The notes beneath the pieces are model-generated. The model was not told the DNA's origin. It made no database searches and saw only the letters and a program-made list of their open reading frames with translations. A stretch of DNA of 64,000 nucleotides. Origin: Symbiodinium natans (lineage: Eukaryota > Sar > Dinophyceae > Suessiales > Symbiodiniaceae). Below, piece after piece: positions 39,451 through 51,800 of this stretch. The stretch spans positions 87,501 to 151,500 of the forward strand of contig CAJNDS010002224.1 in assembly GCA_905221605.1 (NCBI GenBank), read 5' to 3'. Position numbers and translations under genes: made by a program. The stretch's first letter is position 1; each line of letters opens with the position of its first letter.

Positions 39451-39930
39451 ACACCGGGGCGTTGAGGCGCTTGCCTAAAGTCTGAAAGAGACGAGGCTGC
39501 GGCATGCGGTTCAAGGTTTAGGGTTATATTGGGTTTAGGGTTCAGGGTTTCTAGGGTTTAGGGTTTCGGGTAGATCTACTCACGGAAGACCCTAAACCCC
39601 AAGCCTTAAGCCCGAAGCCACGGAACTCCACGGAACTCGAAGCCCTGGCATATGGTTAAGGGTTTAAGAACACTTCTCTGCTTAACGGGCCTTACCAAGG
39701 GCTAACCCCAAACCCTCAACCCTCAAAAATCCCAAACTCTACACTCCGCAGCCTAAGCCCTAAACCCGAAACCCGAAACCCTAAACCCCAAACTCTAAAC
39801 TCCCTAAACCCTAAACCCTAAACCCTAAACTCTAAAACCCTAAACCCTCAACCCTAAACCCTAAACCCTAAACCTTAAACCCTAAACCCTAAAACCCTAA
39901 ACCCTCAACCCTCAACCCTAAACCCCTCAC

Positions 39931-39994
39931 CTCAAGGTGACTACGGGCGCCTGTTGTCTCCACTGCCGTCTGCAGCTGCTGCCTCAGAACCGCC
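39931..39994 (-). CDS. Exon-like island (unrecognised)
   Basis: The minus-strand reading VLRQQLQTAVETTGARSHLE runs from acceptor CTGCAG to a very good GAG / GTGAGG donor; helix-forming. It lies downstream of the HECT stop codon, so it would belong to another gene. Confidence 0.4.
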
Positions 39995-40400
39995 CTGCAG
40001 GAGTAGCCTCCAGTGTGTGTCGGGGTTTAGGGTTTAGGGTTTAGGGTTTAGGGCTACTGGTTTGGGGTTTAGGGTTTAGGGTTTAGGGTTTAGGGCTTAG
40101 GGATTTAGGGTTTAGGGCTACTGGTTTGGGGTTTAGGGGATCAGGGGCTTAGGGCCTGGGGTGTCTGGGCACTCTGGGGATGAAGAAAGGCTAGGGTGTA
40201 GGTTTCCTAGCCTAACCGTAACCCTAAACCCTAAACCCTAAACCCTAAACCCTAAACCCTGAACCCTGAACCCTAAACCCTAAACCCTAAGCTTAAGGAA
40301 ACGTGCAACTTGGAGTTGTTGGTGCTTCTTGGGCTCGGGTTGGGGTTTGGGTGGCTTGGGGCTTCTAGGGTTTGGAGGGTTCCTGGAATTGGCAAGACCT

Positions 40401-40522
40401 ACAGGGTGGGGCCCCCTAGTTATAAGTAGAGTTATAAGGGCCCTAAATTGGGTTATAAGGACCCTAAGTTAGGTTATAAGTCCCTTAACTACAGTTAGTA
40501 TAGTAAGGGGGCCCCACCCTGT
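40401..40522. mobile_element. MITE-like element, family M9
   Basis: ACAGGGTGGGGCCCCC and its inverse bound 122 bp. The interior is four imperfect direct repeats of GGTTATAAGG-type sequence. Single copy in this window. Confidence 0.8.
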
Positions 40523-40779
40523 AACCTCATCCCTATAAACCCGAAACCCTGAACCCTAAACCACAAATTCTCCTTCCATTGAGCTGAAGGTGTCTAGAAC
40601 TTTTGCGTTTAGAGGACACGCGCCGCCCCCATTCTGCACGCACACTGAGGAGTCCCCCCCCCAAAAAAAATCTCGAAACTGATTCTCTAAATAAGCCAAA
40701 GTGCTCATGGTCTGGTGCTTCAGGGTTTTAAGGCTTTCTAGGTTAAGGGTGTTACGGGTTTCACGTTTGTGCAGGGCTT

Positions 40780-40922
40780 TTAGCGCACGAGGGTTTGAAG
40801 GATGTAGGGTTTGCTTTTGAGGAAACCCTGCAGACCCGTGCTGGATGAGTGGCGGGGGAGCTGAAGCATGTTGCCACACGTCATGGCTGTGGGAAGACGC
40901 CCTCGGATCATGCGAGCTGAGG
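40780..40922 (-). CDS. HECT exon H12: catalytic C-lobe and stop
   Basis: The minus-strand reading includes RLPTAMTCGNMLQLPRHSSS. The cysteine (codon 40876-40878) is in the LPxAxTC context of the ubiquitin-thioester site. The frame ends at TAA (40780-40782). The 5' boundary is a choice between several AGs (40922 or 40925); both give phase 1, which H11 does not supply. Another ORF across 40556-40879 is a different frame and not used. Confidence 0.85.
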
Positions 40923-43900
40923 CTGCTTCGATTTCAAAGGGGTTTGGGGTTTGGGGTTTAGGGTTTAGGGTTTAGGGTTTAGGGTTTAGGGTTTAGGGTT
41001 TAGGTTTAGGGGATTGAGAGCTTGTGCTGAAGTTAAGGGCTTTTGGGCTTACTATGATTGAGGGAATAGAGTTGAAGAGGCGTAGGCAACGGAAGAGTGG
41101 TGAGGAGTACTTGCCTACAACTGCGCTCGAGGTTCAGGCCTCAGGGTTTCGGGTTATTTAGGCATCCAACCCTCCATATGCTGAATCCGAAGCCCTTAAT
41201 AGGGTTAAGCCTAAAATACAAAAATCCCTACAGCTCCTAAGCCGCAAGCTTACACCCAAAACTTATAGGGTGTTTTAGGGAGGGGGGTTCATGGGGGGTA
41301 GGTACCTAGGGAACCTTAGAAATGGTGAGGGAGCATTAGGGAGTAGTTGGGAACATGAGGGAACCGTGGGTTCCATACCTCCCTTGAACCGCTCTCCCTT
41401 AAGAACCCTATTCAAAAAACCGTGATAAATCAAACCTACACTGACCAAACACGCCCTGAATAGAGACCCCCCACAGAGTAGGATACCCTTAAAGAAAGAC
41501 CCCAACAAGGTCTCCCTAATTTCGAAAACCTCAAGGGTTTAGGGGTTCAGCGTTTAGGGTCCCATAATCTACATCCCCCCTCAACTGTCAACAAAAAGCC
41601 TACGCACTATACACCCCTTAAAATAAGCACCCTAAAGCAGCCCTTTCAGCTTTAAGGGAAATTACATGGTCCCTTAGTACGGGCCCTTACAAGGGGATTC
41701 TTGAGCTACCCCTTAATAAACCCATCAGAACCGTTTGAAGGAGGGTACGTAAGTGACCATATTAAGGGAGCATATAGAATAAGCCCTAAACCCCAAATCC
41801 TGGACCCTCTATTTTCAGAAGGAGGTAAGGGACCACATTAAGGGACGATCTACTAGCCTTGGAGAAGCCCTAAACCCTAAACCCTAAACCCTAAACCCTA
41901 AACCCTAAATCCTAAATCCTGGACCCTAACCTAGTTCATGGTTGGGATAATATTAAAAATCTATTGTTTTAATTATTCCTTATTGGCTTTAAGTACCCTT
42001 AAAAAGGAAAACATGTTCCTAACTATGTCCAAGTAAGTCCCGAAAATCCCTGAGCTCTACGGCCCTTCTCAGCCCAGCTTCCGTCTTGGCCGTCGGCAAC
42101 ATCGATCCTGAAGACATGAAGCCCTTCCTCAGCTGGGGTTTGGGGTTTGGGGTTTAGGGTTTAGGGTTTAGGGGTTTAAGTCCGCCGACCCTGGCGGCGT
42201 GTTGGATGGGAAAAGGAGGTGAAAACCTCCCTCTTACCCCCCAAAACGCAGGGGGGGACCCCGCCAGCTTTTCCGTGGAGGAACAGGCCACCCACACCGC
42301 GTAAACTCATGGACCGTAGGCGTTTTCGCACAGGGCATAGGGGCTCTTGTGGAAAAAACCCCCCTTTCCCCCTCCCCCCCCCCACTTTGGGGTTTTTTGT
42401 CTTTCACGGGGCATGTGGGGCTTCTGTTTCTTTTTTTGTTGCGGGGCTGGGGGGGGGGGGGGGGGGGGGGGGAAGGGAAGGAGTTTTGGGTTTAGGGTTC
42501 AGGGCTGGGATTTCGGGTAGGGGGTTTAGTGCTCAGTCTTTTCTTGGTGTTTCGTTGGTTGTACCTGCTATTGCGCTTGTTGTGGAAGGAGGTTTGGGGT
42601 TGGGAGGAATTTGCGGCCCAAAAAACCTAAAACCCTAAAAGCCCTAAAACCTTTAACCCAAAAAGACCCTAAGAAACCTAAAACTCACACACCCTAAAAC
42701 AAGTTATAAAGCGGCAAACCCGGAATACAGCTGAACCTGCTTCATTCCTTGGTTTTCGAAGAGAATGTCGGGTTTTGATTTGAGGTTTGAGGCTTCTGGT
42801 GGTTTGCGCTTTGGCATTGGTTTAGGTTTAGGGTGGTTTAGGGGGGTTGGGGCTCCTAGGGTGCTCGGGGGTTACATGGCGATGTGCTGCGAGGCGCAAA
42901 TAAGTTTGCACCAGAAACGACTGCCGAGTGGCACGGCCCATGCTTGATGAACCGGTGGTGAACTGCAGGACCTCTGGGCAGCTAACTGCGGTTTTTGGTT
43001 TAGGGTTTAGGGTTTAGGGTTTGGGGTTTGGGGTTTGGGGTTTGGGGTTTGGGCCCAGAAGATTCAGTCGGGTTGATACGGTTTTTAAGGCTGTGGGATG
43101 AGGGTGCTCCTGGAACCACTTTAACCACATCTTACGCTCCGTTAGACCTTGCTGCTATAACCAACTGAACTTTGGAAAAAGTCAAGACTAGGACAAGTCT
43201 GGACTTTCGAACATGTTTTGTGTGGATGTCCCATGCTAAAGCCCTAAACCCTAGCCCTAAACCCTAAACCTCCTAACCCTCAACCCGACACCCCGAAACC
43301 TGTACCCTAAACCCTAAACCCTAAACCCTAAACCCTAAACCCTAAGCTCTAAACTCGGAGACCAAAACCCAGGAGGCCGTCGTGTCGCAACAAGCCCTCG
43401 GCACCACACCCTGGAAACTTGTGTTTAAGGTTTACGGCTAGGGTTTAGGGTTTAGGGTTTAGGGTTTAGGGTTTAGGGTTTAGGGTTTAGGGTTTAGGGT
43501 TTAGGGTTTAGGGTTTAGGGTTTAGGTTAGGGTTTAGGGTTTAGGGTTTAGGGTTTAGGGTTTAGGGTTTAGGGTTTAGGGTTTAGGGTTTAGGGTTTAG
43601 GGTTTAGGGTTTAGGGTTTAGGGTTTAGGGTTTAGGGTTTAGGGTTTAGGGTTTAGGGCTGATGTTTGACCCGGAACCCGACCTTCCCGCGCAACTCGTC
43701 GTCGAAGTCCTCTTCCAGCACCTGCTTGGAGTTTAGGGTTTAGGGTTTCAGGGCGGTTTAGGGTTTAGGGTTGTGCAGGGTTCGGGTAGGGACTGCCGTT
43801 TATCGGGTTGAGGCTGCAGTGCTCAAGCCTCGACATGCGCCCGCACATCCCAAACGCCTCGGTGATCCCCTGAAGAGGAGGCCACGAAAATTCTTAACAT

Positions 43901-44803
43901 AGGGTTTAGGGTTTAGGGTTTAGGGCTTAGGGTTTAGGGTTTAGGGTTTAGGGTAAAGGGTTTAGGATTTAGGGTTTAGGGTTTAGGGTTTAGGGTTAGG
44001 GTTTAGGTAGCTTGCGTAGATTGTATTCTATGCATACAGGGCGATCCGAGGCGAAGGGATGGGGATCGATGTCTGCTAAAGCCACAGACAGAGCGCGACA
44101 GCCGAACCACCCCCCCCCCCCCGCCCTCCCCACCAACCCTAAACCCTAAACCTTAAACCCTAAACCCTAAACCTTAAACCCTAAACCTTAAACCCTAAAC
44201 CTTAAACCCCAAACCTTAACACCCTAGCTATCCTCAAACTCCTCTGCAACCATAAACCCTAAACCCCAAAGCCCAATACAAGCTCTAAGGCCTGCGGGGA
44301 GCCTCAAACTGTCCCAAGTGAGCCTCCCTAAACCCTGAACCCGAAACCCTTAAATGAATACCAAAGGCCTGTGGGGCTCCCCGAAACCCTAAACCCTAAA
44401 CCCTAAAATTGATACTGAAGGCCTTTAGGGCTTCCCGAAACCCTAAACCCGAAACCCGAAAGTCGAAATCCTAAACCCTTAAACCCTCTAAACCCGAAAC
44501 CCTAACCCTAAACCCTAAAAAAGACACTAAAGGCCTTTAGGGCTTCCCGAAACACTAAACCCGAAACCCGAAACCCGAAAGTCGAAACCCTAAACCCTAA
44601 ACCCTATAAACCCGAAACCCTGAACCCTAAACCCTAAACCCTAAACCCTAAACCCTAAACCCTAAACCCTAAACCATCCCAAGGTGAGCCTGGAAGAACC
44701 AGGAGGCCTGCTCCTTCACGCGGCTGGTCACCTCGGTGACCGCTCGCCACATGGCCACCTGGGACCTCGCAAGGTTTAGGGTTTAGGGTTTAGGGTTTAG
44801 GGT

Positions 44804-44863
<60 letters not shown>

Positions 44864-45801
44864 GGTTTAGGGTTTAGGGTTTAGGGTTTAGGGTTTAGGG
44901 TTGAGGGTTCAGGGTTGCTTGAAGGTGCAGAGGACACGAAGCCCGTGACCTAAGCTCTTCCTACTGTTTAGGCTATATATCCTATACCAACCATCGGGTT
45001 CAGGGTGTCGAGGGAAACCCTAACCTTCCAACCATAAGGTCCGGTACCCATGTAAAGAACCACCTGCAATCGGGGGGTTTACTGTAGGAAAACACTGTAC
45101 CCCCCTGCAACTTGAGACTAACTTGAGATTCTTCACAAAGAAAAGCAGGAACTTTCCGCGAACTGTTCCTCGAAACTTTCCGCAGACATGAACCCCCGAA
45201 ACCCTGATCCCTAAACCCTTACTGATTTAATCAACCTCTTCGGGAACACCTAGAACCAAGCTAGAGAGGGATGGGGAAAAGGGACAGATTGGGGGATTTA
45301 GGGAACTTCAGGGGCCCTAAAGCCTAAACCCTACACCCTACACCCCAAACCCCAAACCTTCAACTCCAAAGAGGTTTTCTGTATGGCTAGCGGCGCCGAG
45401 TTTGGGATGCAGGGTTCCAACCCTGTATAGAGCCTTCCCAATATGAACATAAGCACCATATATAGCCCTGTCTCAAGCCCTAAGCCCCAAACCCCAAACC
45501 CTAAACCTTTTGAAAGCCAAACCTTAAACCTTAAACCCTAAACCCTAAACCCGAAGCAAGGCCTGGTGACGCCGGATTTCCCCCAAAGCTCGATCAGCGT
45601 GTCCGCGTCGAAGAGGCAGAGCAGCGGGCACCGAACCCTGGGAGAAAAGGGAAGGGAGGGAAGGGAGGGAAGGGGCAAGGGGCCCCCCTACAAACCTAGT
45701 TCAGGCTCGATGTTCCTGCGTTGCCGAACCGGAGGGGGGGGGGGGGGGGGTCCCATGCCCTATATATATATATACATATATATATATGTATGTATAAATA
45801 A

Positions 45802-45833
<32 letters not shown>

Positions 45834-48800
45834 GTATATCTATATGTGGATATATGTATGGGTGGCTAATCTGAAGAATGGAAAGACTGGACTCAAATTG
45901 GACAAGTCTTGGGGACCACTAAGATTGGGGTCATGTACCCTATACTACTGTAGTTCCATGTAAAGCCATTAAGGCATCTGAACCATACACCTTACAGGTT
46001 AGCGTCACGCAGCCGGTCTTGTGTAATAAAACATATGGCACCTTCGCTTCATGCTGCAACGCAGGGCCGAGGCCCCCGCCCAAGCCAGAAGGGTCGACCG
46101 TGAGTGATGTGGGTGGCATTGGGATAGTAGGGGGGTAGTAGAGTAGGGGCTAGTAGGGGGTAGTAGGGGGTAGTAGGGGGTAGTAGGGGGTAGTAGGTGC
46201 TAGTCATTCCAAAGCCCACGGAGCTTCCTATCCTTCAGCATGAAGGAGCTGGACAGACATGCTGAATCCACCCAGCCCTCTTACACTACGACGACTAAAC
46301 CACTCCCACATAGCATCCCTTATTTCCCACTAACCCAAACCCTAAACTCATAAACCCTAAACCCTAAACCCTAAACCCTAAATTACCCTAAACCCTAAAC
46401 CGTAAACCCTAACCCCAAACCCCAACCCCAAACCCTAAACCCCAAACCCCAAACCCTAAACCCTAAACCCCAAACCCCAAACCCCAAACCCCAAACCCTA
46501 AACCTCGCCAGGCTGCGACTTCAGCTCCTTGTGCCCGCCGAGGACGTCCACCAGGCCGGCCCGGAACCAGCTCGCCGCGTGCTCAGCCGACCCAAAGAGC
46601 CTTGGGAGTGGGGGTTTAGGGTTTAGGGTTGAGGGTTTAGGGTTTAGGGGTTAGGGTTATTTAGGGCTTAGGGTTTAGGGTCTAGGGTTTAGGGTTTAGG
46701 ATTTAGGGTTAGGGCTTCACTTACTGTCTAGGAATTTAAGGCATTTAAGGTCTATAGGGTTGGAGTTTTCGGGCCTAGGGACAATTCGAGGGGGCCTACG
46801 ATTGCTTTCGGGAGTTCGGAAGGGGTTTGGGGGTTGAGCAACCCTAAACCCAAACACAAAACCTGTAGGGGTTCAGGAGTCTGTGGGGATACAAGGCGGA
46901 GGCTCGAACTCCCAGCAAGAGAACAGCAAGCAAACCCGGCTGCAGGGGCTTAGAGTTCAGTTTCCTTCAGGGGTGTAGGGTTTAGGGTTTAGGGTTTCGG
47001 GTTTAGGGATATAAGGCCTACCTTCTGTTCAACCCTCGTCCTGTGGATGTGGCGTGGGAATGACTATTGGGCGAAAACTGGCAAACAATTCTACAAAGAT
47101 TATCCCCAAGAGCCCAATACTCCTCAATTAAGGGATACACCTTAAATCATACTAAGGATCCCTCTATGGTTTAAGGTACATTCCTCAATGTAAAGGTTCA
47201 GGGTTCAGGGTTTAGGGTTGTTCTCAGGGTAAGGCCCTAGACTCAAGCCCCAGGAGCTCCCATTTCAAAGAGCGCTGTAGCCAGTCGGCCTCGCTCTCTA
47301 CATCTGATTTGGGGCTTTGCTTGGGCTTTAGAGGGTTTACCAGGGGAGCCCTGGGTCGAGAATTTCTCAGAGTAAGCCTAAAAACCCAGATATTTCACCA
47401 AAAGCCAAGCCATTGGTAAAAACCTAGAGATTCCGGAAAAATCTAGGAATTAACACACCTAGGTGCAAATGCAAACGTTCAGACTCTTTCCATCTCTTGC
47501 CGTCGCCTAATACAGCTCATGCCTCCAAACGGCGTGGCAATGTACAAAATACCGCCGAAGCGAGGCTGATATCACAGCACGAGTTCCGCCCTCCTCGTTG
47601 CACGGCTGATTCGCCCTACAAAATCCTCGTCCTGTCCTCACAGACAGGATTGAAACTGTATTGATGCAAAAAGCAAGCCCTGGAGTGCATGAAACACCAT
47701 ATGGTGCTTTGGGAACAATGCAAACCGTGGCACGGCAAGTTTTGCATCCAAAATATTCTTGCCAGGGTGACGAAGGCCTGAGAAAATGAAGACCGAGCTG
47801 TGCAACTCTGGATGCCTGCTCTGACGGAAGCCACATGTCCGACGTGTAAAGTTCACTGAGGGCGGAATTCAAAGCCGTGGCGGGCGGGTTCATCTCCCAA
47901 AGAGCGGTGAGACACAAAACTTGAGCTCAGAATGGTAAGATTTTTCGGCGTCGGGTGCACGGCATGTTTTGGAGTTTTTTCGGGTTTTTTTGGATTTCGG
48001 TTACGGGTTTTGCACGCCTTTTTTTGGGGATCGCACGGGTGTTTACGGAGTTGCTACGCTTTACGCTTTTTTTTGGGTTTGCCCTGTGTTTTTGGAGTCT
48101 GCCTTTTTTTGGGTTTTTTCTGGGTTTTTTGGGGTTTTCACGGCTTTTTTCGGATTCCACTTGCCCCTGTCGGTAGCTGTGTAGCATATGGTCTGCTGGG
48201 CTCAAAACTGACACCAAAACAGTTTTAACCCTATACTCCCTTATCACTTTCAAGACTGACTTACAACTTATAAACCCTAAGCACTTTAACCCGAAACCCT
48301 AAACCCTATAAACCCTAAATAAACCCTATAAAAACCCTATAAAAAAACCTATAAACCCTATAAACCCGATATAAACCCTATATATAAACCCTATAAACCC
48401 TAAACCTATAAACCGTATAAACCGTATAAACCCTATAAACCCTATAAACCCTAAACCCTAAACCCTTTTTTCTAAACCCTAAACCCTAAACCGCGTCGAT
48501 CTCCAGAAAGAGATATTCATACGAATCATATTGAGCAGAATTGCTGCGCCGGCTGCCCCCATCAATGTTTTTGTGGTTTTCCAAGCACATGCCCATTGCA
48601 TGGATGGGATCTAGGAGCTTCAACCCCTTCTCGTCAGACTATAAACCCCGTTGAGCCTCCCAAGCTTCATTTTGCGTGATTACAGCAGAAGCAACCTCAG
48701 CAACTATGCCATTTCTTGGATTTTTTTGGGGGTCTATTGCAATATCCAGAGATCCTGTGGATATCCAAACAAGTTCCTTCTGGGGGTTCCCCCGGTAGGG

Positions 48801-51800
48801 TTTAGGATTTAGGGTTAAGGGTTTAGGGACTAGTTGGGGTGAAGGGGTTACGGTCGGGGGGGGGGGGGGGGGGGTACTCTTTTCAAAGCCTTGGGACACT
48901 GGGCAATAGGCGAGGACTCCCAAATGCGGGCGGGAAATCAACACAAACTAAAACCGAAAAAGTTATCAGGAATCTAGGGTTTAGGGCTATTTGTTTATGG
49001 TTTAGGGTTTAGGGTACGTGGTGTACGGGATAAGGAAGGCCGCCTTCACACCACGAAAGCGTGTCACAAGGTATCGTTGCTGTAAGAAGTATGGTTCGTA
49101 TTACTAGTCTCCTAACAGGGATACGGAATTCTACACACCCACCAATAAGCATAAGGAACCCTATATACACTCACCAATAACAGTAGTAGAAACCCTGTTT
49201 CATATGGTCCCTTCCGGGTCCCAGTCTCTAACATGTGCGCATGTTATGGACCCTCGATCGGCCGAATGGCCAGCGCTAGCCTAAAGCAAAGCTTCAATGC
49301 CACTGCTTACCGGCGTTGCAGGGCGTCTTGTTACCCTAAACCCTAAACCGGCCTCAACGTGCTTCCTATACAGTAGCTTTAGGGCCAACGTATATACTAT
49401 GTACTTACAGAGACCCTTAGGGTCAAGGCAGGGTTTGGGGTTTGGGGCTTAGAGCAATAACCCTAAATCCTACACCCTAAACCCTAAACTAAACCCTAGC
49501 CCCTAACCCCTAACCCCTAACCCCTAAACCCTAAACCCCAAACCCTAAACCCTAAACCCTAAACCCTAAACCCTAAACCCTAAACCCTTTGCCTTGTTCT
49601 CGTCGGTGACTTCGATATTGGCACCCCCTGATGGCAGCCAGGTGTCGGATCGAGGCTTAGGATCAAGGCTCTAAGGACTCTTATTTCAGGGTTTAGAGAT
49701 TAGGGTTTAGGGTTTTTGAAGTAAATTTTGGGCCCAAAGGCCATCTTATGTAAGGTTTTTGGGCTATGTTGAGCCTAAGGCTTAGGATTAAGGACGTAGC
49801 GTTTAGGGTTTACGGTTTAAGGTTCAGGGTTGAGGGTTTAAGGTTCCGGTTTCCCGCGTCGACGGTTTAGGGTGCTGCTGGTCCTTACTGGGGAATGACG
49901 GAGTTAGGCAACCCTAAACCTAAACCCTAAACCCTAAACCCTAAACCCTAAACCCTAAACCCTAAACCCTAAACCGCCTTATATTCCCCCCCCACATAGA
50001 CCCTTCGAAGTGCTTCTATAATTTGGTACCCAAGTCCTTCATTCCTTACCAAGAACCAGTAGGTCTACTAGTTCTTGGCATGTTTAACTTGAGTATGCTC
50101 CATCCGGCTGAAGGCTAATGGCCCAACCTAAGCCCTACCCTAAACCCTAAACTCTAAACCCGAAACCCTAAACCCTCAAACCCTTCAAGCCTTAAAGCCT
50201 AAACCCTAAGCAAACCTCAAATCGGGGAGAAGGGGACTTGGGTCGAGTTGGGCTGGGGTGCACGTCTTAGGGGTTCTTTGATTTGGCCCGTTCTGGACAG
50301 TTCAAATTCTACGAACCCTAGCGTCTTGAACCTGGGAAGGGAAGACACAAAGCTCGATTGAGCTGCGCCAAGTGAATACACCCTAAATGTTGGGATGTTC
50401 CCCCTTATACTAACAGTCCTCAATAGGGACAACAGGGATTCTAGTACCCTCAATTGTAATCCAATTAAGGACTGTTACGGGTAAACCCTAAACCCGAATC
50501 CCTAAACCCTAAGCCCGAAACCCTAAACCCTAAACCCTAAACCCTAAACCCGAAACCCTAAACTCTAAACCCTAAACCCTATAAGGCCCCAAGATGTTGG
50601 ATGCCACTGAATAACGGAATGGCCTGGTATGAGCTCCGAGCCGTTTCCCGCCGTAAAAGTCCTGGGTGAAGGACCCTAAACCCTAAACCCTAAACCCTAA
50701 ACCCTAAACCCTAAACCCTAAACCCTAAACCCTAAACCCTAAACCCTAAACCCTAAACCCTAAACCCTAAACCCTACACACTAGCCCAAAACCCTAAACC
50801 CAAAACAGGGGGGTTTGGGTTTTCGGATCTGGGGTTGATGAGGAGCGCGAATGGCACCGACCGAACCCACCAAGCCCCCGAAGCCGAAACCAGCAACTCT
50901 CAGCCCTGAACCCAACATCATCCATACAGGGTTTAGGGTTTAGGGTTTAGGGTTTAGGGTTTAGGGTTTAGGGTTTAGGGTTTAGGGTTTAGGGTTTAGG
51001 GTGATACCCCTTATATAGGCTCCCAACCCCTGAACCCTGCGCTAAGCCGTAAATTAAATGTGCCATTGGGCATGCATCAGGTTTCAGGGTCCTTGGCAAG
51101 GTCCGAAGGATAGCGTCTTAACAGTCATTTTTTTTTTGTGGAGGCTGGCTCTTGGTAAGAACTATATCCCCTACCTCTTGGTAAGAACTATATCCCCTAC
51201 TAAAGCACTAAGCTAACCCATAAATCATAAATCCCTAAACTGACCGTACCCTAAACTCTAATCCCAAAACCCAAAACCCTAGACCCTAAACCCTAAACCC
51301 TAAACTAACCGTACCCTAAAACCCTAAGCTCCCAGAAAAGGCTCAGCGTACCGGCCAGGCCCAACTCCTCAAGAGGACGCTCCAGGAACTCTTTGTTTCC
51401 TGTGAGAGATGAGGGGTTTAGGGTTTTAGGGTTTTAGGGTTTTAGGGTTTTAGGGTTTAGGGTTTAGGGTTTTAGGGTTTTAGGGTTTTCGGGTTTTCGG
51501 TTTCAGGGTTTTAAGGGGTTGAAGTCCAGGGTTTAGGATGTTGGGGCTTCTCGGGCTTAAGGCTTAAAGCTTTAGGTTTCAGTTTGGCGAAAAGCCCCCC
51601 CAAAAAACCCAAACGCCATAAACCCCAACAAGCCCCCAACCCCACGGAAAACAGAGCAAAGCGAGCACCAAGCCCAAGTGAAGCCCCCCTAGTTTGGCGA
51701 AGAACCCTAACCCTAAACCCTAAACCCTAAACCCTAAACCCTAAACCCTAAACCCTAAACCCTAAACCCTAAACCCATTAGGCCCTAAACCAAGCCCCAG

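Larger units (their letters stand above)
40923..42911. repeat. Intron: telomeric array, M5-M7 repeats, G run
   Basis: TTTAGGG array at 40955-41005; a block of 41270-41480 resembling 55990-56145 in part; M6-like 41465-41535; M5 copy 41659-41790; CCCTAAA at 41868-41910; M7 copy 41933-42023; G run 42450-42471. An open minus-strand island near 42065-42135 (GLHVFRIDVADGQDG in one frame) could hold a missing HECT exon, but this is weak. Confidence 0.55.
46601..49585. repeat. Large intron with unresolved ORF region
   Basis: TTTAGGG arrays at 46615-46715; unique sequence 46720-47940, in which 47507-47917 is open in three minus-strand frames at once and so is not called; T-rich 47940-48170; CCCTATAAA nonamers 48290-48460; exon-like 48493-48643; G run 48856-48874; M4 remnant 49349-49432; CCCTAAA array 49520-49587. 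Confidence 0.55.
49656..51329. repeat. Intron: telomeric arrays and an M1 fragment
   Basis: C-strand arrays at 49913-49975, 50505-50580 and 50671-50778, G-strand array 50929-51002, M1 fragment 50390-50480. Minus-strand islands at 50595-50670 (DFYGGKRLGAHTRPFRYS) and + strand 50840-50930 are open but unassigned. Confidence 0.6.

Noticed and set aside
46130-46200. CRISPR-like direct repeats (TAGTAGGGGG)
   Set aside because: Adjacent 10-mers without unique spacers in a eukaryotic context; a simple microsatellite.
47507-47917. A 136-residue minus-strand protein
   Set aside because: Three minus-strand frames are open over the same interval and none shows a family signature; left as unresolved.
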